Positions 1 to 29,495 of a DNA stretch of 64,000 bases are shown here, piece by piece. Under the pieces are notes generated by a model, which made no database searches, was not told the DNA's origin, and was given only the letters and a program-made list of their open reading frames with translations. Source of the stretch: Pseudorasbora parva (lineage: Eukaryota > Chordata > Actinopteri > Cypriniformes > Gobionidae); NCBI RefSeq assembly GCF_024679245.1, contig NC_090185.1:28398926-28462925 (forward strand). The letters run 5' to 3'. Within the stretch, counting starts at the first letter, position 1, and each line of letters opens with the position of its first letter. The translations under genes were made by a program, and so were the position numbers.

Positions 1-97
1 AGCCTGCTTGATGGCTGGATCTCATGGGGCTCACGTGGTTGGCCGGCCTCGTTCTTCGAGAGCCGCCCGAGCATGCTGAACGCCCAGGCACTGAACA

Positions 98-202
98 CAT
101 AGAGTGTGTCCATTTCCGAAATGTAGCGGGGACATGGGTGCACACATGTCTTGAACTTAGTCGCAATTATATTCTTTATATATATATGGTATATATATAT
201 GG

Positions 203-265
<63 letters not shown>

Positions 266-373
266 AGCATCAGGTTCAGCAGCAGTATATAAATACACAT
301 AGAGTGTGTCCATTTCCGAAATGTAGCGGGGACATGGGTGCACACATGTCTTGAACTTAGTCGCAATTATATT

Positions 374-453
<80 letters not shown>

Positions 454-457
454 TGTC
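98..457. repeat. (TA)n microsatellites in a ~200 bp tandem duplication
   Basis: A block beginning acatagagtgtgtccattt occurs at about 96 and again at about 296, each time running through the same ~85 bp of unique sequence into a long TA tract (about 203-262 and 378-451). The whole unit of unique sequence plus TA tract is therefore duplicated in tandem with a 200 bp period. The reading frames here are only Tyr-Ile repeats. Confidence 0.9.
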
Positions 458-706
458 AGACACACAACGTTAAATAGACAGACAATTTCACACAAAGCGG
501 TATGCTGAAGAGCGATAACTGACGCTATTATGCTCCGGTCCCCCGTTTATAGCTTCCGGGTATGCCGTCATATCTATGCAACACTACACTAATCACTAAA
601 CACTAATCAGGATTGGACTAGTTTCATTCATACTTCAGATGCGCTGATGCTTAGGGAGCATCCCCAAATTTGTCGTTCTGATGCAGTGCGAAGTTCCCTC
701 GATATA

Positions 707-1232
707 GGGAACGCAAAGGTTTTGTGAGGGAACGTAAAGTTTTTCGGGAGAACGCAAAGATTTTGTGGGGGAACGTAAAGTTTTCTGAGCAAACGCAAAG
801 ATTCTCGGTGGAACACCAAGGTTTTGTGATGGAACGTAAAGTTTCTTGGGGAAACACAAACTTTTGTGAGGGAACGTAAGGTTTCTCAGGAGAACGCAAA
901 GGTTTTGTGAAGGAACATAAAGTTTCTCGGGAGAACACAAAGGTTTTGTGGGGGAACGTAAAAGTTTCTCAGGAGAATGCAAAGGTTTTATGAGGGGAAG
1001 ACAGGTTTCCTGAGTGAACGTAAAGATTCTTGGGAGAATGCAAAGGTTTTGGACGGGAACACAAAAGTTTTGTGAGCGAATCCAAAGTTTTTTGGGAGAA
1101 AGCAAAGGTTTTGTGAGCGAAGGTAAAGTTTATTGCGGGAGCGCAAAGGTATTGCAAGAGAAAGTAAAGTTTCTCTGGGGAACACAGGTTTTGCAAGAGC
1201 ACACAAAAGTTTTGTTAGGGAACACAAAAACA
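707..1232. repeat. 20 bp minisatellite, about 26 diverged units
   Basis: Units alternate between ggaacgtaaagtttctcggg-like and agaacgcaaaggttttgtg-like sequence. This gives a basic period near 20 bp and a higher-order period near 40 bp. Units are diverged, so the array is old. Open frames on the minus strand rich in Ser, Pro and Lys are by-products of the repeat. About 200 bp to its left (500-706) nothing is recognised. Confidence 0.85.
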
Positions 1233-2805
1233 TTAAAATATATTTGTTCCTTTCATCACCATTTCCCTTTAATGGCTCTGTAATTTTTATTTAAACTTTA
1301 AAGGAATAGTTCAGACAAAGACATTAAAAGATTCAAAAGGCATAGGGTGAGAATGTGATGACGTCTATTCCTTTAAAAATGTAAAGATTTGTTTTTAAAG
1401 TGGGTCATTGTTACACAGTTGATAAAATGCAAAAACGCTGTGCTTCTCTGAGGTAAACAAGCAAATGATTTTGACTACTGCGCTTAGAGGCTCGAAGGGT
1501 TTTCAGCAAAATTAGATTTAATTTCCCTGATGCAAATGCAGTACTTTGCTCCCCTCCTAAAACCTGAGTTGCAATGTACCTTAAGATACTTAAAGCAAAA
1601 CAAAATAAAAAAAAATCAAATCTGTAAAATGTTCACACGTACCTTGTCTTGTCTCGAGAGTAAGAGTAATACTGGACATGTGTCTTCAGAGTCGCTGTAT
1701 CGGAAGGATTTGCTCCTCCTCTTGTTCTTTTTTCCTGACCGATTGGATCCTCTAAAAACTACCTGGTGAGGCTGTCAAGTGTGTCACAGTAAGTTGGTGA
1801 GGGTAATTTTGCTGCTCAAGGATCATGTTACCACCAATCTCTCAATCATTCTCCTCTGTCTCAAAATATTTTCCACAGTGTTCACTGTGAAATATACCAA
1901 AAGGCATCTTAAGATAGGTCCTAAAATTTAAGATGATTCTAAATTCAATGTTTTTTCATTGCTCAGTGTCTGAATATGCTTTGATTGTTCAGTGTCTGAA
2001 AATGCTTTGATGATCTAAGGCGTTGTAATAGCCTGGAAGCTGCCACATCACCTTACCAATATATTTGCATGACATGCAAAATACAAAATGAAGGTTCCAA
2101 TGTGACCTTGTCAAGATTTGAGTTGTAAAGTACTGAAAGCAACTCCGATAAAATAAAGTAAAAATCTTATTTTCTGAAATGTCGATTGCTATGTTTTTTT
2201 TTTGGACAGGCAGACGGTCCTAAAAATCAGTTATTTTATTTAAAACAAAAACATTTATTTGATTTATTCTGGATATTTATAGTCAACACTTAAAAAAGAA
2301 AAGTCTAATAACATAAATCTGGTCCTGTATTTAAAACATAAGCTATTTGTGAGTTTTAGTATATTCACAGACACCACAAAAACATTTACAGCATTTTAAC
2401 AAAAAATATTTTATTTACTTTAATAAATCTAAATTTAAAATAGTAATGACAGCCATTACTAAGTACATTACTGTAAACATAATTGTGACCTGGATGTCAT
2501 GAGAAAGATGAGTACTATTTATGAGTATTAACTTATAATTTTAATAACTTAAATATTAACTTATAAATATTTAATCTAAAAGAAAAAAAATAAGTTACTG
2601 TAGATTTATAAATAATTATTTCCTTTTACTTGATGACTTATGCATACATATAAAACTAATTTTGAGTTCATTGATTGTGTCTTCCATAAAAACAGAAACA
2701 AAAGAAATTATGAAAGAATTTTTCCAAAATGCATCATCACACAGTTTGTCACATAAGATGTAAATCAAATGCAGGCAGCCACTAAACATTCAAATGTGAT
2801 TCCTT
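1233..2805. other. AT-rich stretch with no gene seen
   Basis: No coding similarity or structured repeat is recognised. The part from about 2230 to 2805 is the 3' flank of the galactosyltransferase exon on the minus strand. Several tttatt strings there (for example near 2232 and 2263) could be minus-strand AATAAA polyadenylation signals, but none can be chosen from sequence alone. Confidence 0.5.
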
Positions 2806-3931
2806 TTATATGGACCTCTTTACGTCCTTCCAGATGTCTATTAGCTGCTGTGGGGATCCCAGGATGGTCGTAATGACCCTGAGAAAATCCTCTCGTTTAT
2901 ATTGTCCCATATAGATCCCAAACAGTGAAGGGTCTGGGGGGGATGAGGGCGCAATGTCCAAATGTTTCAGACAAACGCCCACATAGGCGTCTTCAATGTT
3001 GAAGGGCTTTATGACCTTGGAAGCCTCAACTATTTTTTCTGGCAGGTCATTGGAGAAAACATACCCCATTCCCAGCAGGTAAGTGGGGTAGTTCGGTTCA
3101 GGATACAGCTCCTCTGACACGTACCATTTTGAGTTTTTGTTTCGGATTACAGACCGGTTCCGCATCACCACTCCAGTGATGTAGTTCTGTCTGGGTGTGT
3201 TGGGTGCCAATAGGAGAGTCATCAGGTTTTCTATGTTTAAGTACATGTCAGAATCGACCTTCATACTGAAATTCGCTTGAGGACAGCGAGTGGCCAACCA
3301 GTCCATGATCACCAACGTCTTTATGGTCAGATTGAAGTACGAGTCCACAAAGTTGCTCTGCAGTAAGTCTCTGTGTTGTCGGCTCTCTTCCTCCAGCTGC
3401 TGTTGAGCTTTTTCAGAATCAGATCCTCCGGTCAAACCCACCACGAACAGAGTCAAAACTGCTTTTCCCTGGACTGTGCTCTCATTCCCCCATGTGCTCC
3501 GGATGGCGTTACGAGCTTCCACCTGATTGGGCGCCACAGGGACCATCAACACCAGGAACGGATCCCACTGACTACATTTATCCGGTTCGTCCAGAATGAA
3601 GTGATAGTTTAAGTGATAGTGATGCACTGAAATGTCTGTGGTTTGTGGAGAAATTTGTGTAGTTCTTTCTTGGACTTCTTGATTAGCTTTGGGTGCAGGT
3701 GCTAAAAATATTGTTTGATTATCACGGTCGAAAGGGAACTTAATAGTCATGTAATAGGAATGTATCTGATTGACCACATTTTTAAAAAAGGTGTCAGGAA
3801 TCACAGTGGTCTTGACAGAGAAATCAGAGAAGTGAATAATGGCAGACGATAAGAATGTCAATGTAAGCAGCAGAATGAATCCTTTTTTAATGTGGCACCT
3901 TTGTTGAGCTCTATTCTGAGCCAAACTGCAT
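2806..3931 (-). CDS. beta-1,3-galactosyltransferase (GT31 family), main coding exon
   Basis: Type II Golgi glycosyltransferase expected to transfer galactose from UDP-Gal onto GlcNAc or GalNAc-ended glycans. The 372-codon frame shows a short basic cytoplasmic end, one membrane segment (residues about 15-31), a stem, and a catalytic domain from about residue 122. Family motifs are RNAIRSTWG (138-146), the metal-binding DSD (224-226) and EDAYVG (311-316). Several N-glycosylation sequons are visible (NQT, NES, NLT, NFS, NRS). The frame begins at a TTG, not an ATG. No in-frame ATG occurs upstream before a stop near 3981, whereas a pyrimidine-rich acceptor (ctcttttag, then atgcag) sits at 3940-3926. 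The initiator therefore probably lies in an upstream exon that I could not identify. The family is certain; the subtype (B3GALT1/2-like or a fish-specific paralogue) is not. Confidence 0.9.
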
Positions 3932-4789
3932 CTAAAAGAGACAAAAAAACAGTATACATTCCAATGATATAATTTAGGCTAATAATTTTATCGGAAGCAT
4001 ATTGGCACAACAACAGTGAGGAGATCTGAATGAATGGGCAGATGATTAAAGTGTCAGTATCAAACTTGAACAGTACCCGTCAAAAGTTTGGAAACATTAC
4101 AATTAGAAGCAAGGCTATAAATGTCAGTGCCCATTGCACAACATTTTTGTAATTTATTGATGTAGCCTACAGTTCATAAAAGATAGCCATCATCTACATA
4201 AAAATTTCTCAAACTTTTTTTTAAGAATAACAAAGTTTGTTCGTTCTTCTCTCTTCCCCACAAAAGCACATTCTCTAATGTGGATAAAGGAATATTTTGT
4301 ACACGTCACTATAACACATACATTATGTCCTTATTACAAGAAAATATATTTAACTAGAAAAATATGTAGTTTCAACAACATAACATCTCGTTATTACGAG
4401 AAAAGATTTTGTTAAATTAACATAAAATCTCCTTATTACGACATAATTGAGTGGAAAAAAAATAATATGTATGTGGCAGCAATGTGTTACCGTAGTTAGG
4501 TGTATAACTATATTACAGGAACTGTAAGTTTAAGTTTCTTTTGGTTTAGACAGAATGCAGCTACTGTTATACATCTGACCAGGACTTTATTCCACAAATT
4601 TGGACAGGTAAAATGTCTCTCTCTCTCTAGTATGGATTGAAAAGTTTGTAGACAAACTTCGATGATGGCTTGAGAAAGCCTAGCCAGAAAATTTGAAGTA
4701 GTTTTAACAGCTTTACGCTTTGAAGGTTAAGTTTGAAATAGTTTTAGATTTTAGTTTTAAAAGCTAGAATTTTACATTTTTATAGATAG
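3932..4789. other. Non-coding stretch with a Tc1-type terminal repeat remnant
   Basis: At 4071-4100 the sequence cagtacccgtcaaaagtttg resembles the outer end of fish Tc1/mariner terminal repeats. No transposase follows it. The rest is AT-rich and unrecognised. An upstream exon of the galactosyltransferase may lie here or further right, but none could be picked out. Confidence 0.4.
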
Positions 4790-5734
4790 ATTATTAAGCA
4801 GCAAAACCTGTTTTCAACATTGAAACAATTTCTTGAGCATCAAATCCGCATTTCTGAAGGATCATGTGACACTGAAGACTGCAGTAATGATGCTGAAATT
4901 TCAGCTTTGATCACAGGAATAAAATAATTATTTTAAAGGAATACTTCACCACTTTATCATATTAAGCTATGTTATTCCCTTAACTAAGCCGAGTTGACAC
5001 ATACCTCTCTTGTCTCAGTGCGTGCACTTAATCGCTCTGACGCGCGGTGACGATCTGATAGCATTTAGCTTAGCCCACTAAGCCCAGTTCATTCACTATG
5101 GTACCAAACAGAGATCAAGTTAGAAGCGACCAAACACCTCCATTTTTTCCCTATTTAAATACAGTTACACGAATAGTTGAACGATCAAGTATGGTGACAT
5201 AAAATAAAACGTGGCGCTTTTCTTAGCGGGTTAAATGTAACTATAATGTATGACGGAATAGCACCTATGAGAGTACTTCGACTCGGCGCAGTAAAAAGTC
5301 ACGCCTGAAAAATCCTCCCTCACTGAAAAAAAATTCAAGTGCTTTCAACTAATTATTATTTAGTAACTATTTCCACAGATTTTTTATGTTCACTCAATTT
5401 CGTTCTAGAAATTGTTACCTGAATTAACATTTTTTTAATTGGCTCAAACTTGACTTCAATAATAAAATGTACGTTTGCTCAATTATTTTTAAAGTTAACT
5501 GAATTAATAATTTTTAGTTGGCTCAAACTTGAAGCTACAAACTACAGATCCTTCCGAGAATACAGATCCCTCCGCAAAATCAAACGAGAAAACAGATCCT
5601 TTCGCAAAATCAAACGAGAATACAGATCCTTCCTCAAAATCAAATGAGCAATACAGATCCTTCCGCATGATATTGGAGAAGTCAGACGAGCACTTGTATG
5701 TATTCATTAAAAATTAGGCAGATTAAATGCAACA

Positions 5735-6902
<1,168 letters not shown>

Positions 6903-7054
6903 GATTTGAAAATATCAATTAATTTAATGTTTTTCAAATATATTTGTGCAGACTTAATATAATATGTCTTCTTAACTAAGCACAAGTAAGGAAATTAGTT
7001 CAACACATATTTTTTTGCTCTTCCAACATTTTATTAATTGGTGTTTTTAGAGTG

Positions 7055-7112
7055 CTCACATCTCCCCCTCCCTCTCTCATTTCAGTCAATAGGGGGGAGG
7101 GGGAGATGTGAG
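7055..7112. repeat. Hairpin in the centre of the palindromic element
   Basis: ctcacatctccccctccc (7055-7072) is exactly complementary to gggagggggagatgtgag (7095-7112), with a 22 bp loop. Confidence 0.8.
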
Positions 7113-7588
7113 GGAGGATGTTTCAGGCGTGACTTTTTATTGCGCTGAGATAAAGTACCCTCAGAAGTTTAGTACACTCAGACAAGAGAGGTATGCATCG
7201 ACTCGTTTTAGTTAAGGGAATAACAGTTTAACATGAAAAAGCGGTGGAGTATCCCTTTAAATTTTTAATATTTCACAATATTACTGTTTTTACTGTATTT
7301 TTGATTAAATAAATACAGCCTTATTGAGAACCTTTAACATATCCTTTCCTTTGCTTAAAAGGCTCTTTATAGTGGAAAAGATTTTTATTTTGTTCTTTTA
7401 AAACTGTTCATTAAATGTTCTTTGGGAAATAAGCAATGGTTCCTTTATGAAACTACTGAGACAAAAGAAAAGAAAAAAACTTTTGGAACTTTTATTTTTA
7501 ATGTTTAGTTCACTTCCAAACACATGTTTGTTTGATTGAACAAAATTACATTTACACCTCTACACAATTTCATCCAAAGTGACTGCAT

Positions 7589-7882
7589 TTAAAGGGATAG
7601 TTCACCCCCCAAAAATGAACATTTTTGTGTCTTTCTGCTGAACACCAAATATATTTTGGAGAATGCCAGTAACCAAATAGTTGATGGGCCTCATTGACTT
7701 CCATAGTATGTATGGGGGGGAAATGCTATGGAAGTCAATGGGGCCCATCAACTATTTGGTTACTGGCATTCTCCAAAATATATTTGGTGTTCAGCAGAAG
7801 AAAGAAATTCATACACTTTTGGAACAACTTGAGTTAGAGTAAACGACAGACTTTCATTGTTTTTGGAGGACTATTGCTTTAA
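7589..7882. mobile_element. Short TTAA-flanked palindromic element (MITE)
   Basis: TTAA at 7589-7592 and 7879-7882. The arms are near-perfect inverted copies: gaacaccaaatatattttgg with gttactggcattctccaaa on the other side, and ttgacttccatag against ctatggaagtcaa around a poly-G loop near 7713-7720. The whole RNA would fold as one long hairpin. The left end, aaagggatagttcacc, is shared with other elements in the window. Confidence 0.8.
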
Positions 7883-9035
7883 GGTACACTGAAAAACATG
7901 ATTTAATTGTGTACATTGGTCCCACATGAATCAATGGAGGAGGTGAATGGAAGAGATTAAACAAACATAATTTGTTAATGTAACTTCAAAATCATGGAAT
8001 GAATACATTTGAAGTTACCCAATTAAGTAGATTCAAAGTTAATTTTATAGGGCTCCCTGACATGATCCAGGCGTTCAATTTCATATATTCATTCACCAAC
8101 TTTAATTTCATATATTTAAATGTTATACAACTGAATTATAATACTGCACTAAGTAGTTGGCAAAATTGTAGTTAACAATAGCACACATTAGCATCTTAAA
8201 TGCTAAGCATTAAAAGCTAAGCCATTATGACATTAGTTGTTTTCGTCCACAGCCTCAGCAAATGCTCCACTCTTCTCCAGTGGTAACCCACAATAATTTA
8301 AACTCTTCTAATAATTCAAACATAATTAATTCCTTTTCTCATCTTGCTTAAAAATACATAAAATAACACTTTTACATATAAAATAAATAACATTTACTCT
8401 CTCCCGATTTAGCCATGTGCAGAGCATGGTGGGAACTAACAAGCCCCGCCCAATTTCAGTTAATGAAACAAATAATTCATGTAATTTCAACACAAACGGA
8501 CGGAAGAGTTTGACTTCAATTTGATTTAAATTTAAGTGGATTGAACACAATCAAGTTAGGACAAAATGTAAAGCAATTGTGTTGCTTTAACTCCTTTTGA
8601 ACAAGCAGGGGGGGGGGGGTAGCAGCATCTACAGGTGCTACAAGAACTAAATTCAGTAGTCATGTAGTCATTTACTTCCCACCAAGATTCTAATGTTTCT
8701 AAATGTCAAAAAAATAGTTTTTAACAGATCCTGAAAAGTTCTTACGGTAGGCTAAATGACCCTACCAGAGCATTATTAAAATATCAGATGACCATAACTA
8801 CACACAATATACATTTTAGACGCAAGTTCATTGTTTAAATGAAAGACAAAGGCAAATGTGAGCTCACCTCTTCCAGCCATATCCATTGGACAGTTTAACC
8901 TCCATGTCTTGGTGTGTGTGCATCTGGATTCAGGGCAATTACCGGCCCATTTCGCTGAAAGCCAGGGTTATAGCTGCCTGCTATTACAGGTTGCCCCACC
9001 CCCTCCCACCTCATACAGGTGTTTACTGAGGAAGG
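7883..9035. other. Non-coding stretch, no gene recognised
   Basis: AT-rich DNA with fragments that look like transposon ends (cactgaaaaacatgattta near 7889 and aatttaagtggattgaacac near 8528) and a G11 run near 8608. No coding similarity is seen. Confidence 0.4.
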
Positions 9036-9376
9036 GGGTGTAACATAGATCCACAGGAGCGACTTATAGTGAACCCAAATGCAGTTTTATTTAACATAAC
9101 TTAAACAAACAATGGCTATAACTTGACTGTGGACTAAACTTGAACATGAAGACACTCACCAAACAAAGCTAGAAAGACACATGGCAAAGGGCTTAAATAC
9201 ACGGACTACTAATGACTAGACAAGGGACAACTGTGAACAAATTAAATGACAAGGGAGCACATGGGAGGATGAAACAAGGCAAGGACAAGGCAAACAGCAA
9301 ACATGATTATAACAATTTAAAAATAAGACATGAAAAATGAACATGAAGCAAAACCAAAACACTAGACATTACAGGG
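9036..9376. repeat. Probable dispersed repeat, class unknown
   Basis: The stretch from gtaacatagatccacaggag to about ctagacattacag has the look of a family member I associate with cyprinid genomes (aacttgactgtggactaaac, acaagggagcacatgggagg). No terminal repeat, coding sequence or target duplication could be defined. Confidence 0.3.
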
Positions 9377-10312
9377 GGTTGGGCTAGTGGGCTAATGTTT
9401 TATGCTTATTTTCAAATAGACCACAATTTTCCATACATAGTTAATGCAAAGCAGTTCTTTTAGAGCAAAATATGCTTCCACTGGCTGATGTATATAAACC
9501 AAGCAAACAGTTAACCTTGTGACAATAAATTTAAAATTCTTTAATCCACTTTAGATAAAATAACACTGTACACACTTTGGTCATTGCACTCTTTATTGGA
9601 CTTATAGTCATAGTCCTCAATTTCATAAATCTTGTTCCGGTCATATTGACAGACGTCCTGTGGTATGGTAAGACTTCATGAGACATTAGCCTCAACGTCA
9701 AGAAAACATAAAAAACATTTACGATTGAAGCCTATTAAACTGGTAAAATACACATAAATGAACTGACAATATACATCCACATGTATTTAATACATTGTAT
9801 TTCGTCAACCTTACAATAGAAGGCACTTGGTACTGGTAAACATATGTTCGATAAAATATCCTGTGCAAACGCATTTCATTAAAATACTCGCGCTGGCCGT
9901 GAAAGGCCGTAGTCTTAGCATTTATCCATTGTGCATGGCAGATATACAACATTACATATGGGGTTTCCGCTGCAAAACCGGGCTCCGGTTTTACGTTTAA
10001 GTGAGAAATGTCAGCCATGCATAAAGGTTTTACAATCCGCTAGCCACAGAACTTAATAATGGATACAAAATAGTGGAGTCCAAGTGGACTCATGTCATCA
10101 TATGACACAGTTTTGACACAGTCAATGTCTCGTCTTCGAAAATGTACAAAACATAAACACAGTTGCACCATTACATGGCTAACAATAAAAATACAAGCTT
10201 ATAGCAGTCACACATTTCGGCTGACGAAATTGTTAAAATGTAACTTACCCTATATGTCCCGAATTGGTTCATTTTTGGAAGTTTGAGGCGAACTGGTATC
10301 AAAATTTACGGA

Positions 10313-11274
10313 TTAAGCCGCATTTCCACTGAAGGAACTTTCACCAGGAATTTTGAGGTGGTACCATAGAACGTAAAAAAATATGGACATAGTGTCCATG
10401 TTGCACCCGTAGGTTTCCGAAGAGCATGTTCTGAAGACTAAAAGTCACCCGTTGACATCTTGGCAGCTCGTATCACTCCCGGATAAGTGAAAATGGGCAA
10501 AGAGGCGGGACGTGGGTGGAGCTGAGGTGCCTGGTTGCTGAAAACATGCCCGCCTAGCTTGGCAGTCCAAATGAGTTATAACCCCCGCCGCGCAGTTGTC
10601 AAAAATGAGCTATATAGACCAAAACCACAATTTGTACCAGGCTGTAAACGTATCGTCTCTGCTGTAAAGTTAGGCATTTTCACATAGGGATATTTTTTCA
10701 GATTTCACTCCCTTTTGGAGCCTAGTGGCCAGTCGATGAATTGCAGTTTAAGTCACTTCTGTGTTGGTTTCAAGAGAGGCTGCGGGAGCTTGCCGCTTGG
10801 GTGGTACTCGGTGTGTTTCAACCGCAGGAACGAGGGTCTAAATAAAGTTTTAGGTAAAAATGTCCTCAAAACTGCGCTGCTTGCGAGGTAGTACTTTTTC
10901 AAAGTTCAGGAACTTTCGGGGGTGGGACTTGGGCGCTGAACATTGTTTAAGCTCACGCAGCAGTTTATTTCAACCTAAAAGTCTGTTTGCGGTGCTTGCA
11001 GTAAGAGCTGTTTGCTATTCGAATCAACCATGTAGTTTAAAAAACACGACCGATGGTCCATCTACAAGGTTTAGGCTTTATTAAGTTTATGGGGCAAAAG
11101 TCAGTGGGAACTGGAAAGTCGCATGCAATCCTACGTCACCAGACTAATCTTCACGGCACTTTAAAACACGATGGAAACGCAGACAGCAACAAGTCTGGGG
11201 GAAAGATGGTTCCTGGGGAAAAAAAGTTCCTGGGACAAATTGTTCAGCATCATTTCAGTGGAAATGTGGCTTAA
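10313..11274. mobile_element. TTAA-flanked MITE of 962 bp
   Basis: TTAA at both ends (10313-10316, 11271-11274). Terminal inverted repeats are gccgcatttccactgaa on the left and, reversed, gccacatttccactgaaa on the right. Inner sequences such as aaagttcaggaactttcggg are also partly palindromic. No transposase is present. It lies downstream of the glis2 stop codon. Confidence 0.75.
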
Positions 11275-12540
11275 GACACACATATGATTTCTATTAACAT
11301 GTCGGCTATAAGAGATTTTTATTTATTTGAATCAAAAGATATCACATTTCACCCTTATTTTTTTAGTTTAGATTGTCTTTGCCTAAAGTTAACAGCACTA
11401 ATAATCGAATAACACTTTTAAAAGTAAGAATGACTGATGAAGTTATTTTTCATACTGTACATTATAATGTTGTGATGGCTAAATTCACTCGACGTTTAGT
11501 GTTTCATTTCTTTATGTAATGTACTTTTTAACTGAACATCCTAGTTGTGGAACAAAAGCGAATGGTTTAGGACAAACTGCTTTGTTAGCTCACAGCAGGT
11601 ATTTATAGTATAGCTCTAATGATGTGTGTCGTGTATCATATGCTTTTCATATCACATCCTGTTCATTTTGTTTGGCCAGTGTGAGTCAAAGCAGCTATCC
11701 GTATTCTCCAGGAGACTAATCTGGACAAATCAAGGTGGAGATTATGAATTATGAAACTCCGCTCACTAAGCATTTATCGTCAGACATCACATTATGTACA
11801 TTCTGACGTCTTTGATGACATAATGATCCATAATGTGCATTAATATTTGTCAGAAAGTACTGAAAAATCAATATTTGAATTTTTCCACATAATATTGTGC
11901 ATTTAATCACTCCGTACGTAAACTCTCCAACAACGATCCTCCTAAAAAGGTAGCACCTTAAAGACTAAGATTCAAAATATTGTGTGTGCGATTGACTAAA
12001 TCAGTTTACACTAAGAACTGTACTATAAAGATCACTTTAACACACGATAACATTGTTTATTATAAGTGCGAGCTGCAGTTTTGTCGTCTGCTGCTTTAAA
12101 TGCTAAAGCAGGATGGATTTTGATCGGCTTATCATTTTTCAGCTGGAAAAAATCGTTCTGAAAGTGATTCCAATGACAACGTTCATCAGTCTTTATAGTT
12201 GTGGTGTGGAATGTGATATTCTTATAGAGTTAGAATAATTATTAAAACATTTTACAGTTATCGTTATTGTCCTTAGTGTAAACAGCCTTGTTCAGAAGCA
12301 TTTTTTGGCTTATCTGACAAACCAGTTTCGTTTTTGTAGTGTGAACAGGAAACAAACAAACCAGATTCACATCACATTCGTGAACAATTCCAAAACTGAA
12401 CTCTTATAATAGTTCGATCATATTTCCAAGTAGTTTTTTTTAGCCTCATTCGGGGGCGAGATGTAACAGATCATTCAGTTTGATCAGGTGTGACATCCAA
12501 ATCAGATTTGCGTGCAGTGTGAACAAGGCAATGACTCTCT

Positions 12541-28199
<15,659 letters not shown>

Positions 28200-29495
28200 G
28201 GCTTTAATCCTGAGAAAACCAAACCATATTATTATGTTACGGACTTCACAGTGGCACCAACACTGACAGCACTGATTTTGCAGTTTATTTTTTAAAAGGA
28301 AATACCCGTTCTCTCACACGCAGACACACTCCCACACACGTGCAGCTCCACTTCAGCAACTGTAAGTCATTTACATTTCTTTCTGCCAGACAGGTCACGC
28401 ACACACACAAATGTACACACACACGCACACACACACACACAGAAGCAGTTCATCACACCAGCAGCCCCACTGCAGTCAAAACATGCAGAACGCATTACAG
28501 AGATATATAGATCTGAGTTCTTTGCTTTCCTTCATTCTTTTCTCCCTTCTCAGGTTCTTTCTGTGATGCAGAGGAAAAGTTGATGAAGAGTGGGCCTCTG
28601 GCTCCACATCCGCGGGTTATGTGTGTGTTTGTACAAGGGGGTCCAAAAGTCGAAGCCCACTAATTAAAATTAGGAATGCACTAAAATATAAAAAAATCTA
28701 CACAAGAATTATTTTCATGTTCGATGTTAAAATTCTGTATTTTGTGTAAATAAAATAAAACAAAACTTCATAGTCCTCAAATCAATCAATCTTAGACCAC
28801 TATAGTTAAATAAGGAGTGTGCCAATATTAAAATTCTGGCCAATAATTGTTTCAGTGTTTGATTTAAAATTGTACTTTTTAGATAAAAAATAACATTTTT
28901 CAGTTATGAAAGGGTTAGTTCACCCAAAAATGAAAATTATTTCATTAATTATCCACCCTCATGTTGTTGTACACCCGTAAGACCTTCGTTCATCTTCAGA
29001 ACACAAATGAAGATATTTTTGTTGAAAGCTGATGGCTGAGAAAGGCTTCAGAAAGGCCTCCATTGACATTCAGTACATTCCCACTCACAAGACCCATAAA
29101 GGCACTAAACACATCGATACAAAGTTCATCTCACTACAGTGGCTGTACAATAATTTTACGCAGCGACGAGAATAGTTTTTGTGCGTAAATAAAAATCTAA
29201 ATAATGACTTTATCCGGCAAGTTATTGTCTTCCATGTAGGTCTCGGACGTGAACTCACGCGATACCGGCGCTCCTCCTCTTCCGGGTCATGTATCTGAAT
29301 GGCGGATCTGCGTTATATTCTCGCGCATGCGCCGAGTTCACGTCAATAACTTGGTGGATTAAGTTTTTATTTTTATTTTTGTGTGCACAATAACTACTTC
29401 CGCTGCATTGTAACATTATTGTACAGCCACTGTAGTGAGATGGACTTTGTATCGATGTGTTTAGTGCCTTTATGGGTCTTGTGAGTGGGAATGTA

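Noticed and set aside
176..463. Open frames of Tyr-Ile repeats here and at 16.3 and 62.8 kb
   Set aside because: They translate (TA)n microsatellites and contain no protein-like sequence.
707..1232. Regular 20 bp repeats that could suggest a CRISPR-like array
   Set aside because: Repeats are contiguous without unique spacers, are diverged, and sit in a vertebrate genome; this is a minisatellite.
8858..9043. 61-codon plus-strand frame
   Set aside because: No recognisable domain or splice context; length expected by chance.
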